Shown: one piece after another, positions 6,626-15,479 of the stretch | Numbering within the stretch: the stretch's first letter is position 1 | Layout of the letters: each line of letters starts with the position of its first letter | DNA from: a bacterium | Lineage (GTDB): Bacteria > Patescibacteriota > Minisyncoccia > UBA6257 > JAGOQP01 | Assembly (NCBI GenBank): GCA_021814695.1 | Contig: JAKAHY010000008.1 | Location: 1 to 34,339 of the forward strand | Direction of reading: 5' to 3' | DNA length: 34,339 nucleotides | Notes under the pieces: generated by a model | Database searches by the model: none | What the model was told of the DNA's origin: nothing | Seen by the model: only the letters and a program-made list of their open reading frames with translations | Position numbers and translations under genes: made by a program

Positions 6626-9600
6626 TATTTTTGGCCCCGGTAATCGCACTGGGGCTTTTTCTTGCCTGGCCGAAAATAAGCTTGGGATATGATACCGGAA
6701 CTCACGAGTTTTTGACCGATACAGCAATCCGACTTTATGACAAAAATTATCCCCAAAATAAAATAGATTCGGCTTTAAATTCATTTGTTTTGGATGGAAC
6801 AAGGAGAGAGGACGACCCTCCCCGGTGGATGAACCATTTTTATGACCCCGTTTATGAACGGGGACTTAGCCAGGATAATGCAATTGACCCTCTATATAAA
6901 CTTGGTAACTGGCAGGAATCAAAGCTTTGGGCGCAGGATGGGACAAACCAAAATAATATAAAATATTCTCCTATAATCGCGACAATACTTTCTTCAATTC
7001 AATCGGGAAAGATAGAAAAATTCTTTCCGACAGCTGATTTTACCTGGAACGAAGCTCTCCGTTATTGGATCCAGGGCGATAAGGAGATGGCAATGTTTAC
7101 CCTGGGCCACATTTTGCATTTAGTTCAGGATGTTTCAGTCCCGGACCATACCCGAAACGACCCCCATCCGGGAGATAGTCCTTATGAAAATTATTCGGCT
7201 CAATATACCCTTTCCAACCCCGATAACGATCTGTCTCAATCTGTATCCAAAAACCCCCTTGTTTCTCTTTCCGATTTAAATTCATATTTTGTTCAACTGG
7301 CAAATTATTCCAATAATAATTTCTACAGCAAAGACACTATAGGAATACAAAGCGGCTATTCTTCGCCTAGCTCAGAAGAGTATAATCCCGTAAATATTAA
7401 TGGTCAGATGGAATACTATGGTTTGAAAAAAGATAATTTAGGCAATGAATATCTATTGGTATTAAAAAAATCTCTCAATAATAATTTGGTAGTAACAAAT
7501 AATAACGATGTCATTATTGATGATGGAAAGATAGAGTATGACTACTGGAGACTCCTTTCTCCAAAAGCAGTTGAATACAGCGCCGGAGTAATAAATCTCT
7601 TTTTTCAAGACGTTGAAAAAAATAAAAATAATCCCGAATTTACACAAAAAGAAAAACCTTCTTTTTTGGGACAAGTTACCCAAACAGTTCAAAACGGATA
7701 CAATGCGGCGAAAAATTTTGTATTAGGAGTTTTTGGATCCGGACAATTTGAGCCGATAGCAGAAGTCAATGTTAACAACCCGGCCGATACCTCAAACGCC
7801 GACCAAAACACAAATCAGGGAAACAGTGCGATCACGTCGGAGAATCCACAACCAAACGGCCAAAATAATATCAGCGGAAATAAAACCGAAAAAACATACA
7901 AAGTAACCAGAGTGATTGACGGCGATACGATAGTTTTGGAAAACGGAACCGTTGTGCGCTATATCGGAATTGACGCTCCGGAACTTTCCGATACCGAAAG
8001 CAAAAGCGATTGCCTGGCAAAAGAGGCCCGGGAGAGAAACAAACAATTAGTGCTCAGTAAAGAAGTCCGGCTGGAATCTGGTCCGCAAAAAACCGATAAA
8101 TATGACCGAACTCTGGCCTATGTTTGGGTCCAGAATATAGACGCCAATGCCGTCCTTATAAAAGAAGGGTTCGCTTATGCCTATAATTTCAAAAATGCCC
8201 ATCCAAGAGAAGACGAGTTTGCCGAGCTCCAAGAAGAGGCCAAGAATGCAAAAGCTGGTATTTGGGGAGAATCCTGTGCCGCCTCGTCCACCAATAAAAG
8301 CAACAAAACATCAACCAGCACTCAAAGTGAGCCGCCCAAAACAACTGATCCCGCTAAACCCGTGGCATGTTTGTATTCAACAACTCAGCCCCCATCCCAT
8401 TCCGGAATTCAGATAAACGAAGTTGCTTGGATGGGTTCGGCAAATAGCGCCAGTGACGAGTGGATTGAGCTCAAAAATACCTCAAGCTCGGAAGTGAATC
8501 TTTCCGGATACTGGCTTATCGGCAGAGATAATCAGATAGAAATAAATTTAAGCAGCGGAAGCTCCACATCAATTGGGCCTTCGGCATTTTATTTGCTTGA
8601 GAGAAGCAACAATGAGTCCGTTCCCGGAGTCACGGCTGATATTATTTATTCGGGATCGCTAGGAAACTCAAATGAGGGGCTCAGATTATTTTCTCCAGGA
8701 TGTATCCTTGTCGATGAAGTTTTGGCATCATCCTCATGGCCAGCTGGAGATAATGCTACGAAAAAGACGATGGAAAGGGACCGACAAGGCTTTGGCTGGC
8801 ACTCATCGCTTGGAGCTGGTGGAACACCAAAACAAGAGAATTCAATTCCATCAGGAATCACTTGGACCGGGAGTGGCGGTGGATACACGTCCCAAACTAA
8901 TTCTGCGGCGTTATCTACCGCCTCTTCGTCTGATACCACTCCACAATTCTTTCCCGTTGCAATCAATGAAATAATGTATAACCCGGAAGGTACCGACACA
9001 AACCGAGAATGGATAGAAATCCTAAACACCGCATCAACATCTGTAGATATTTCCGAATGGAGACTTTTTGAGAATGACACCGCTCATAGACTAAATTTAA
9101 TCTCGGGAAATTTTGTGTTGCAACCCGGAGAATTTGCCATAATTGCCGATGATGGAGATCAGTTTAAAATTGATTATCCTTTTTTTTCGGGAAATCTATT
9201 TGATAGTTCATTCTCATTAAATAATGAAGGTGAGGTAATTTCTTTAAAAAACGGGGATCTGAAAATTGACGAAATTTCATACTCGCCTTCCGGCGGCGCC
9301 GATGGTAACGGAAAATCGCTTCAGAAATTTTCCGATAACTGGGAAGAGTCACTGCCCACTCCCGGAAAAGAAAATTTAATTGATGCCTCAACCGACCGCT
9401 TTTCACATGCCCCATCACATTTATTAATAAGCGAAATTCAGGTTGATGGCGAAGGTCCGGATGATGAATTTGTTGAAATTTATAACCCAACACTAAATCC
9501 CATTTCGCTTTCGGATTATTCGATCCAGTATATTAGCGGCAAAGCTACAACAACAAAGAATGTTTATAAAAAAATAATTGATGCTCCATTAACCGTCGCT

Positions 9601-11679
9601 CCTTTTGGTTTTGCTCTTTTTGCAAATAAAGCTGGAATTTTCTCTCAAAATTCAGATGTAAATTATTCATTTTCTCTATCCGGAGAATCCTCCGGTGGTA
9701 TAATTTTGCTTTCAAATTCTTCCGGAACAATAGAATCGCTGAATCAGAATGAAATAGTCGATTTAGTTGCATATGGAAACACGGAAATGCCCGGAATTAC
9801 TAAAGCTATAAAACCGGAAAATAACCAAAGCATCGAGCGTAAGGCATTAAGTAATGACTACTGCACCTCTTCTCAAAATAAAGGAGAGTTTCTGGGAAAT
9901 GCCTGCGACACAAATGATAACGAATACGACTTTGAATTACGTTTAAATCCCCGCAGACAAGGACTATCCAACCTTGCTGAACCCAGAACAGCTCCAAATC
10001 CGGCTCAAAACCTTTCTATTTCATATGCTCCTGGATCAACTAATATTTCAGCCTCATGGCAGGCTCCAGCCGAAAATGGCGCCTTTGGACCATTCACCTA
10101 CAAAATAATTGATTCCGATACCGATACTGTATTAGCAACAACTACCGCGCTCACAAATGAAACTTTAATTGATGAAGTCGGGAGAGATTATGCTATTGCA
10201 CTGACAGCTGCCGACAAAGAAGGATTGGAATCGCTGACAGCCACCAGCTCAATAACAGTCCCTAGTTACATAAAATCACTGAGTATATTCAAAAATCCCC
10301 AAAGTTCAAACGATTACGTATTGGAAGGAAGTTATGATCAGCTACCACTGATTTCCAATCCGAATGCAAACGGAGATATCCTCGTATTTTTTATAAACAA
10401 AGATGCCCCAAAAGAACCCAGCCTTGCGGGAGGCTATCCTTCAGGAGAATCTAGAGACGGACTGATTCAAGCCGACTATCGCCATTGTTCCGGAATTTCC
10501 GGAAGCCGTGATTTTTTGGCATTAACACAAAATCCTTGTCCCCAGGGAGGAATGATGACCGAAGCGCTACCGCAAGAGTATCTGGAGGATAAAATATTTT
10601 CCCTAAAAATTTCTCCGGAGAGCTCTTTAGTCTCATCGGATTATTTCACGATAGCATTCTATACGTTTGAACATTCCAATTTGTGGAGTGGAGGAACCGA
10701 TATTTACCGGATAGCGGCGGTCGATAAAACAAAATATTATTTTAGCGATATTACTCCTACACACTCATCTCCGATTCAAATCCAAAATTTTACTGCCGAA
10801 CTTCACGAACAGGATTCGACAAACAATTCCTATGCTCTGCTTAAATGGGATGACACGACCGATGCCGACAGCATCGATAAGTCTCTAATGTACGAATACA
10901 ATATTTCAAAAAATAATACCTCGCTAGATGACAGCGGGTGGATAGAAATTAAAAGAGAACTCGCTCAAACATCCGATGGACAAGGAGGGGTGACAACAAC
11001 TCAGATCGGACCGCAAATCCCCTTGCTGGAATCCGGCAATTACACTTTTTATCTGCGTGCTAAAGACGAGCTGGGACTCACATCGACGTCTTCAACTTCA
11101 ACCGTAGAAATTATTATTCCTAGTTTTATTACCGGAATTCAAGATGAGACTTGCAACTACTGTAACACAACAAATTTTGCCACCATTCAGGGATCGGCAA
11201 ATCCTTATATGGCAGGCCAAGTATTCACCCTGCAATCTCCAACTAAAATAAGCGAAATTCAGATAGAGCTTCACAACTTCGCTGCGCCAAGCGATATGAA
11301 TATCCCGCCATCAAACTTTGACGCAAAAATATCCATCAATTCCATGGACGACTCAAGTGATCCCAATGTTGGACTTCAGGAGATATTTTCAACAAACGTC
11401 ACAAATCTTCCGGCGCTGACGTTTCCAAACAAAAACTATACAACCGTCAAAATTCCGTCTCCAGTAAATCTGCAACCGGGAACTTATTTTATAAAATTAG
11501 AAACAATTGGAGGCTCCCTAAGTCATCCCTCACAAGGAATTGCTTTTTCAACGGTGGGATCGGACAAATATTCACAAGGACGGGCATATTTTGTCTATTC
11601 TACGGCCGAATATCCGCCTTCTTTATGGTCCCCGGTAGAGCTAAATATGTATTTCCGAATATTTGGCGCCAGTCAGTGA
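6604..11679 (+). CDS. Secreted multidomain protein: P1-nuclease/PLC-like, thermonuclease (SNase), lamin-tail and Fn3-like domains, 1691 aa
   Basis: A signal peptide (1-28) precedes a zinc-dependent phospholipase C/S1-P1 nuclease-like domain (about 30-340). It shows GTHEF (H34), NHF near 77, and the zinc motif GHILHLVQDVSVPDH (H169, H172, D176, H182). An SNase domain follows (about 430-560): VIDGDTI (D441), VRYIGIDAPE (R452, D457, E460) and DKYDRTLAYV (R502) match the staphylococcal nuclease catalytic set. Lamin-tail domains start near 600 (INEVAWMG ... DEWIELKNTSS), 786 (INEIMYNPEG ... REWIEILN) and 942 (ISEIQVDGEG ... DEFVEIYNP). A fibronectin-III-like segment lies near 1130-1220, followed by ~470 residues of beta-rich sequence. 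The protein probably digests extracellular nucleic acids, and perhaps lipids, at the surface. No Shine-Dalgarno is seen, so translation is likely coupled to the overlapping upstream gene. Confidence 0.85.
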   Translation: MENRKFVIFLAPVIALGLFLAWPKISLGYDTGTHEFLTDTAIRLYDKNYPQNKIDSALNSFVLDGTRREDDPPRWMNHFYDPVYERGLSQDNAIDPLYKLGNWQESKLWAQDGTNQNNIKYSPIIATILSSIQSGKIEKFFPTADFTWNEALRYWIQGDKEMAMFTLGHILHLVQDVSVPDHTRNDPHPGDSPYENYSAQYTLSNPDNDLSQSVSKNPLVSLSDLNSYFVQLANYSNNNFYSKDTIGIQSGYSSPSSEEYNPVNINGQMEYYGLKKDNLGNEYLLVLKKSLNNNLVVTNNNDVIIDDGKIEYDYWRLLSPKAVEYSAGVINLFFQDVEKNKNNPEFTQKEKPSFLGQVTQTVQNGYNAAKNFVLGVFGSGQFEPIAEVNVNNPADTSNADQNTNQGNSAITSENPQPNGQNNISGNKTEKTYKVTRVIDGDTIVLENGTVVRYIGIDAPELSDTESKSDCLAKEARERNKQLVLSKEVRLESGPQKTDKYDRTLAYVWVQNIDANAVLIKEGFAYAYNFKNAHPREDEFAELQEEAKNAKAGIWGESCAASSTNKSNKTSTSTQSEPPKTTDPAKPVACLYSTTQPPSHSGIQINEVAWMGSANSASDEWIELKNTSSSEVNLSGYWLIGRDNQIEINLSSGSSTSIGPSAFYLLERSNNESVPGVTADIIYSGSLGNSNEGLRLFSPGCILVDEVLASSSWPAGDNATKKTMERDRQGFGWHSSLGAGGTPKQENSIPSGITWTGSGGGYTSQTNSAALSTASSSDTTPQFFPVAINEIMYNPEGTDTNREWIEILNTASTSVDISEWRLFENDTAHRLNLISGNFVLQPGEFAIIADDGDQFKIDYPFFSGNLFDSSFSLNNEGEVISLKNGDLKIDEISYSPSGGADGNGKSLQKFSDNWEESLPTPGKENLIDASTDRFSHAPSHLLISEIQVDGEGPDDEFVEIYNPTLNPISLSDYSIQYISGKATTTKNVYKKIIDAPLTVAPFGFALFANKAGIFSQNSDVNYSFSLSGESSGGIILLSNSSGTIESLNQNEIVDLVAYGNTEMPGITKAIKPENNQSIERKALSNDYCTSSQNKGEFLGNACDTNDNEYDFELRLNPRRQGLSNLAEPRTAPNPAQNLSISYAPGSTNISASWQAPAENGAFGPFTYKIIDSDTDTVLATTTALTNETLIDEVGRDYAIALTAADKEGLESLTATSSITVPSYIKSLSIFKNPQSSNDYVLEGSYDQLPLISNPNANGDILVFFINKDAPKEPSLAGGYPSGESRDGLIQADYRHCSGISGSRDFLALTQNPCPQGGMMTEALPQEYLEDKIFSLKISPESSLVSSDYFTIAFYTFEHSNLWSGGTDIYRIAAVDKTKYYFSDITPTHSSPIQIQNFTAELHEQDSTNNSYALLKWDDTTDADSIDKSLMYEYNISKNNTSLDDSGWIEIKRELAQTSDGQGGVTTTQIGPQIPLLESGNYTFYLRAKDELGLTSTSSTSTVEIIIPSFITGIQDETCNYCNTTNFATIQGSANPYMAGQVFTLQSPTKISEIQIELHNFAAPSDMNIPPSNFDAKISINSMDDSSDPNVGLQEIFSTNVTNLPALTFPNKNYTTVKIPSPVNLQPGTYFIKLETIGGSLSHPSQGIAFSTVGSDKYSQGRAYFVYSTAEYPPSLWSPVELNMYFRIFGASQ

Positions 11680-11698
11680 TTAAAAAGCTGACTTATCT

Positions 11699-11738
11699 AT
11701 GTCCAGGTTATTTCACGATCGTGAAATAACCTGGACAT
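11699..11738. repeat. 40-bp perfect palindrome, copy 2
   Basis: The 38-bp core is identical to copies 1 and 3 (half-arm TGTCCAGGTTATTTCACGA), extended by one A/T pair. It starts 19 nt after the stop of the 1691-aa gene and ends 67 nt before the Cas2/PaaX-like gene. Confidence 0.95.
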
Positions 11739-11805
11739 GACTAGAAATTAATTAAGATACTAAAAGTCGATAAATTATCATTAAAAATTAATCACTTGGA
11801 TAAAA

Positions 11806-12396
11806 ATGAAGAGAAAAAGAAACCATAAATATCTGCTACTCGAGGCTCTTTCGGAAGCAGCAGGAGAGACAATGGATTTTGCTACAGCTTTTATTTGTGC
11901 TGGGTATGGAGCATCGATGAGAAATTTGGAAATTACCAGAGATAAAATCAGCAGTAAAAATTTTAAATTAAAACAAGAACAAGAAAAAACCAGGGCTTCA
12001 AAAAAATGCCTTTATGAGCTGGTAGCTGATATGAAAAAAGATGGTCTTATCGAAAAGAACGGGTTAGGTAGAAAAAAATTGATCACATTAACACGGACTG
12101 GAAAAGAAAAAGTAAATAACGGCGACATCAAAAAACCAAGCACTTCTTACACGAAAGAAGTCAGTAAAGAGCCAATTATTTTTGTATTTGATATTCCGGA
12201 AAAAGAGAGGAAAAAGAGGGATTGGCTCAGAAGATCGTTGAATCATTTAGGATTTCATATGATCCAAAAAAGTGTCTGGATTGGATCCGTTAGATTACCG
12301 AAGGTTTTTCTTAGTGATTTGAGCGAACAAAATTTAATATCATATGTTGAAATTCTCTCGATTAATAAATCCGGGACTATCAAAAACGTATTGTAG
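11806..12396 (+). CDS. Winged-helix plus Cas2/PaaX-like ferredoxin-fold protein, 196 aa
   Basis: Residues 60-105 (KKCLYELVADMKKDGLIEKN, then a LITLTRTGKE wing) look like a winged helix. Residues 123-196 match the shape of Cas2 and of the PaaX C-terminal domain. Strand 1 is IIFVFDIP with an Asp (D129) where Cas2 binds metal, then a basic helix, then GFHMIQKSVWIG as strand 2, and SYVEILSINK as strand 3. PaaX-type repressors and Cas2 nucleases share this fold. There are no cas genes or CRISPR repeats here, so a CRISPR role is unlikely. Two copies of a perfect palindrome flank the gene, which suggests the protein binds, cuts or spreads that palindrome (inference). The Shine-Dalgarno is weak (TTGGA). 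It stands alone, not in an operon. Confidence 0.7.
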   Translation: MKRKRNHKYLLLEALSEAAGETMDFATAFICAGYGASMRNLEITRDKISSKNFKLKQEQEKTRASKKCLYELVADMKKDGLIEKNGLGRKKLITLTRTGKEKVNNGDIKKPSTSYTKEVSKEPIIFVFDIPEKERKKRDWLRRSLNHLGFHMIQKSVWIGSVRLPKVFLSDLSEQNLISYVEILSINKSGTIKNVL

Positions 12397-12418
12397 TTAG
12401 ATTTATTTATAGAAGTCT

Positions 12419-12460
12419 TTTGTCCAGGTTATTTCACGATCGTGAAATAACCTGGACAAA
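12419..12460. repeat. 42-bp perfect palindrome, copy 3
   Basis: The core is the same as in copies 1 and 2, extended by two T/A pairs. It begins 22 nt after the stop of the Cas2/PaaX-like gene. Open frames that start within it and read FHDREITWT are products of the repeat and not genes. Confidence 0.95.
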
Positions 12461-12495
12461 CATTTTTCTGCCTTTTTCAGACAAGCCCGTTTCAG

Positions 12496-12523
12496 ACAAA
12501 CCCGCGCATTTGCGCGGGTTTGT
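12496..12523. terminator. Bidirectional terminator between convergent genes
   Basis: ACAAACCCGCGCA (12496-12508) pairs perfectly with TGCGCGGGTTTGT (12511-12523). A T-rich run follows on the plus strand. It separates the Cas2/PaaX-like gene (plus) from the copper-linked membrane protein gene (minus). Confidence 0.75.
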
Positions 12524-12568
12524 TGTCTCTTTTTCAATTCCTTTTCGATTACTTTTTGTCGATTATGT

Positions 12569-13096
12569 TTATTCCTTTTTGCCTTTCTCGTGCTTCAAAG
12601 ACTTTATCAGCTTGACGGTAAAGACGACAATCAGAACCAGGATAGCAATAGGAATCGCCAGACAAAATATTCCGAAGATTGCCGCAATTATTCCGAAGAA
12701 CCAAATCCAGCCGGACAGGTGCCCGTCCCTCCACATCGGATTTTGGGCACTTATAAACCAATTTCCGAAATCTCCCTTGTTCCAACTGGTGCTTGTTCCA
12801 TACCCGTAATAGCCCATCATCGGCATTTCCCAATTTCCCTGATCCTTGGACCAAGCTCTGCCCATTACATCCCTCATTTGGTTGAAGAAGGAGTCGCCTC
12901 CTATCTGGCGCATATTTTGGACATATTGTTCGTAATTTGGGCCCATCATACTTTGCATCCACTGATCACCGATAGCGCCGTAGTCGGTTGAGGTGGCGGT
13001 GGTTCCGACATAACCCCAATTACCCATCATTTGAGCCGAAACAAGCATCGGCAAGGCCAACATAACCAATCCACTGATAATAAATAATTTTTTCAT
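12569..13096 (-). CDS. Met/Gly-rich exported membrane protein linked to copper ATPase, 175 aa
   Basis: The protein has a signal peptide (MKKLFIISGLVMLALPMLVS, cut near AQ). An outer region of ~110 residues is rich in Met, Gly, Trp and Tyr (MMGNWGYVG, WMQSMMGPNYEQY, MPMMGYYGYGTSTSW). One long C-terminal membrane helix (about 130-163) precedes a basic tail (KSLKHEKGKKE). It lies 35 bp downstream of the copper ATPase gene on the same strand, so the two are very probably one operon. Clusters of Met on the outer side suggest a copper-binding or copper-handing role, by analogy with Met-rich copper proteins. I recognise no named family. Confidence 0.7.
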   Translation of the reverse strand: MKKLFIISGLVMLALPMLVSAQMMGNWGYVGTTATSTDYGAIGDQWMQSMMGPNYEQYVQNMRQIGGDSFFNQMRDVMGRAWSKDQGNWEMPMMGYYGYGTSTSWNKGDFGNWFISAQNPMWRDGHLSGWIWFFGIIAAIFGIFCLAIPIAILVLIVVFTVKLIKSLKHEKGKKE

Positions 13097-13131
13097 AATT
13101 TTTATAATTGATAGTTACTAATAATTCGACC

Positions 13132-15405
13132 CTATAATTGTACTCTTTTTAACCGCAAAGAGTTAAGGACAACCGAAAGCGAAGAAAATGCCATCGCTCC
13201 GCCGGCCAGAATAGGATTGAGCAGGATTCCAAACACCGGAAACAGAACTCCGGCAGCCACCGGAATCAAAATTATGTTATAAGCATAAGCCCAAAAAAGA
13301 TTTTGCTTGATGTTGGATAATGTTTTCCGGGAAAGCATAATGGATTTATAAATTCCCGCCGGATCTCCTGAGGCAAGAGTAATTCCGGCCGATTCAATGG
13401 CAATATCGGTTCCGGTACCGATGGCGATTCCGACATCCGCCTGAGTTAATGCCGGAGCATCATTGATTCCGTCTCCCACCATCGCCACGATTGCGCCTTT
13501 TTGCTGCAGTTCTTTTATTTTTAAAGATTTTTGCTCGGGAAGAACGCCGGCTAAAATATTTTCAATACCGACGTCTTTGGCGATATATTTGGCGGTTTTT
13601 TCGTTGTCGCCGGTTATCATCCAGACATCAAGACCCATATCTTTGAGCCGAGAAATAGCCTCTTTGGCTCCTTTTTTGATGGTATCGGCAATTCCGATAA
13701 TTCCTTTAGGACCGCTTCCATCGGCCAGGATAAGCGCGGTTTTTCCGCCCTCCTCAAGACCGATAAATATCTTTTCTATATCGTCCAAACCGATATTGGC
13801 GTCCGAAATAAGTTTTTTGTTTCCGAAATAATATTTTTTTCCTCCGACGGTTCCGAAAATTCCCTTACCCGGGACGGTTTGAAAATCATTTACCATCACG
13901 GACTTGATCCCCAACGATTCGGCTTTTCTTACTACCGCCAAATCAAGAGGGTGGTTCGTATTTTTCCCAAGGCTGGCGGCAATCTGCAAAACAAATTCCG
14001 GACCGGAAGATAGGTGAGGGACGATGTCCGTAACTACCGGTTGGCCGCTGGTGATAGTTCCGGTTTTATCCAAGACAACCACATTTGTTTTACCGGCAAC
14101 CTCAAGCGCCTGGGCATTTCTGATAATAATTCCTTTTTCGGCTCCTTTACCGGTACCGGTTATGACTGCAATCGGAGTTGCCAAACCTAATGCGCAAGGA
14201 CAGGCAACAACAAGTACCGCCACCATATTTACAATAGAATACGAAAGTCTGGGTCTGGGACCGAAAAACATCCATATAACAAATGTCGCGACGGCAATGG
14301 CAATCACTATGGGAACGAATACTCCGGTAATTTTGTCGGCTAAGCGCTGGATCGGGGCTTTCGATGCTTGAGCTTCTTCAACAACTTTTACTATCCTAGC
14401 CAAAAAAGTTTCGTTTCCGATTTTTACCGCTTTCATCTTAAAAAGTCCGCTCACGTTGATTGTCGCGCCGATAACCTTATCACCCTCTTTCTTATCCAGA
14501 GGCAGGGATTCGCCGCTAATCATAGACTCATCCAACGACGCGCTTCCTTCAATAATAATTCCATCAACCGGAACTTTTTCCCCTTGTTTGACCAAAAGCA
14601 CATCACCCACCTTAACCATAGCAATATCCATATCATGGACATTACCTTTGTCATCAACGTGATGAGCGGTTTTTGCCTGGAGCTTGAGTAATTTTTTTAT
14701 CGCTTTGGATGCCGAGCCTTTAGCTCTGGCCTCAAGATACTTTCCCAAAATAATAAGCGTAATAACGACAACAGCGGCATCAAAATATGGGCTAAATTGC
14801 GCAAGTAAAGACACGCTGAATTGAGGTACCAAACGCATAATCACAATCACCACACTGAAGAAAAAAGCCGCCCCCGTTCCAAGAGCCACCAAGCTATCCA
14901 TTCCGGGGCGCATATTTTTAAATTCAAAATACATTCCCCGCCAAAACTGCTTACCTACCCAAAACTCCACCGGTATCGCCAGCAAAAGCATTATAATCAA
15001 TGAAAGTTGCGAAGGGATAAATGCAGCTGTCCGGCCACCAAAACTCAAAAATAAAACGACGACAGACACTACCGCACCGATTATAAATTTTTTCTTGAGC
15101 AAAGATATCTGGCCCTCGCTTTCCATTTTGGCATGATCGTGTCCGGAATGTTCGCCATGATTCATCTCCATTCCATAGCTCATATGCTCATCACTTTTTT
15201 CTTCATCCAGAAAATAACCGACATCTTCAACTGTTTTTTTAACATCCTCTTTAGTAACCGTCCCATCGTGTTCAAGAAATACTTTTCCTGCGGCATAACT
15301 AACTTTTGCATCTTTAACGCCCTCAATATTCTTTAAGGCTTTTTCGATAGACGTAGCGCACGAAACGCAATCCATTCCCTTAACTAAATAGGTTTCTTTG
15401 GACAT
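13132..15405 (-). CDS. copA: Copper-exporting P1B-type ATPase, 757 aa
   Basis: The N-terminal heavy-metal-associated domain has GMDCVSC (C13, C16). A His/Met-rich stretch (about 74-95, MNHGEHSGHDHAKM) leads to the membrane domain. Core motifs are intact: actuator SGES (297-300), CPC in the transport helix (402-404), DKTGT with phosphorylated D447, HP (485-486), GDGINDAP (645-652), and late-helix YN (709-710) and MxxSS (738-742). CPC with YN and MxxSS is the Cu+/Ag+ signature. The pump exports monovalent copper across the cytoplasmic membrane using ATP. Length is normal for a one-HMA CopA. The AT-rich 15406-15450 region holds several TATAAT-like boxes but no operator I could recognise. Confidence 0.95.
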   Translation of the reverse strand: MSKETYLVKGMDCVSCATSIEKALKNIEGVKDAKVSYAAGKVFLEHDGTVTKEDVKKTVEDVGYFLDEEKSDEHMSYGMEMNHGEHSGHDHAKMESEGQISLLKKKFIIGAVVSVVVLFLSFGGRTAAFIPSQLSLIIMLLLAIPVEFWVGKQFWRGMYFEFKNMRPGMDSLVALGTGAAFFFSVVIVIMRLVPQFSVSLLAQFSPYFDAAVVVITLIILGKYLEARAKGSASKAIKKLLKLQAKTAHHVDDKGNVHDMDIAMVKVGDVLLVKQGEKVPVDGIIIEGSASLDESMISGESLPLDKKEGDKVIGATINVSGLFKMKAVKIGNETFLARIVKVVEEAQASKAPIQRLADKITGVFVPIVIAIAVATFVIWMFFGPRPRLSYSIVNMVAVLVVACPCALGLATPIAVITGTGKGAEKGIIIRNAQALEVAGKTNVVVLDKTGTITSGQPVVTDIVPHLSSGPEFVLQIAASLGKNTNHPLDLAVVRKAESLGIKSVMVNDFQTVPGKGIFGTVGGKKYYFGNKKLISDANIGLDDIEKIFIGLEEGGKTALILADGSGPKGIIGIADTIKKGAKEAISRLKDMGLDVWMITGDNEKTAKYIAKDVGIENILAGVLPEQKSLKIKELQQKGAIVAMVGDGINDAPALTQADVGIAIGTGTDIAIESAGITLASGDPAGIYKSIMLSRKTLSNIKQNLFWAYAYNIILIPVAAGVLFPVFGILLNPILAGGAMAFSSLSVVLNSLRLKRVQL

Positions 15406-15452
15406 ATGATCATTATATATCGTTATACTATTATATCCCTAAAAACAAAGAT

Positions 15453-15472
15453 GACCCCAAAAAACTGGGGTC
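15453..15472 (-). terminator. Terminator after the HAD phosphatase gene
   Basis: GACCCCA (15453-15459) pairs with TGGGGTC (15466-15472). On the minus strand it is followed by ATCTTTGTTTTT. It separates the metG-tatD-HAD group from copA. Confidence 0.6.
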
Positions 15473-15479
15473 AGATATC

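Larger units (their letters stand above)
11699..12460 (+). mobile_element. Candidate palindrome-bounded element carrying an HTH-Cas2/PaaX-like gene
   Basis: Two identical palindrome cores (copies 2 and 3) sit on either side of a single gene, with 67 bp on the left and 22 bp on the right, forming a 762-bp unit. Solitary palindromes elsewhere in the window could be remnants or targets of the same system. No target-site duplication is evident beside the outer edges, so mobility is inferred from layout alone. The alternative is chance spacing of an intergenic repeat that often follows stop codons. Confidence 0.35.

Noticed and set aside
11806-12396. The Cas2-like gene as part of a CRISPR-Cas locus
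   Set aside because: No cas1, no effector genes and no repeat array within the window. The winged-helix fusion points to the PaaX/Cas2-like group outside CRISPR.
12420-12809. Open frame of 129 codons starting inside palindrome copy 3 and reading FHDREITWT
   Set aside because: It begins in the repeat, has no ribosome binding site and runs antisense through the Met-rich membrane protein gene. The same peptide start appears at other palindrome copies, as expected of a repeat.
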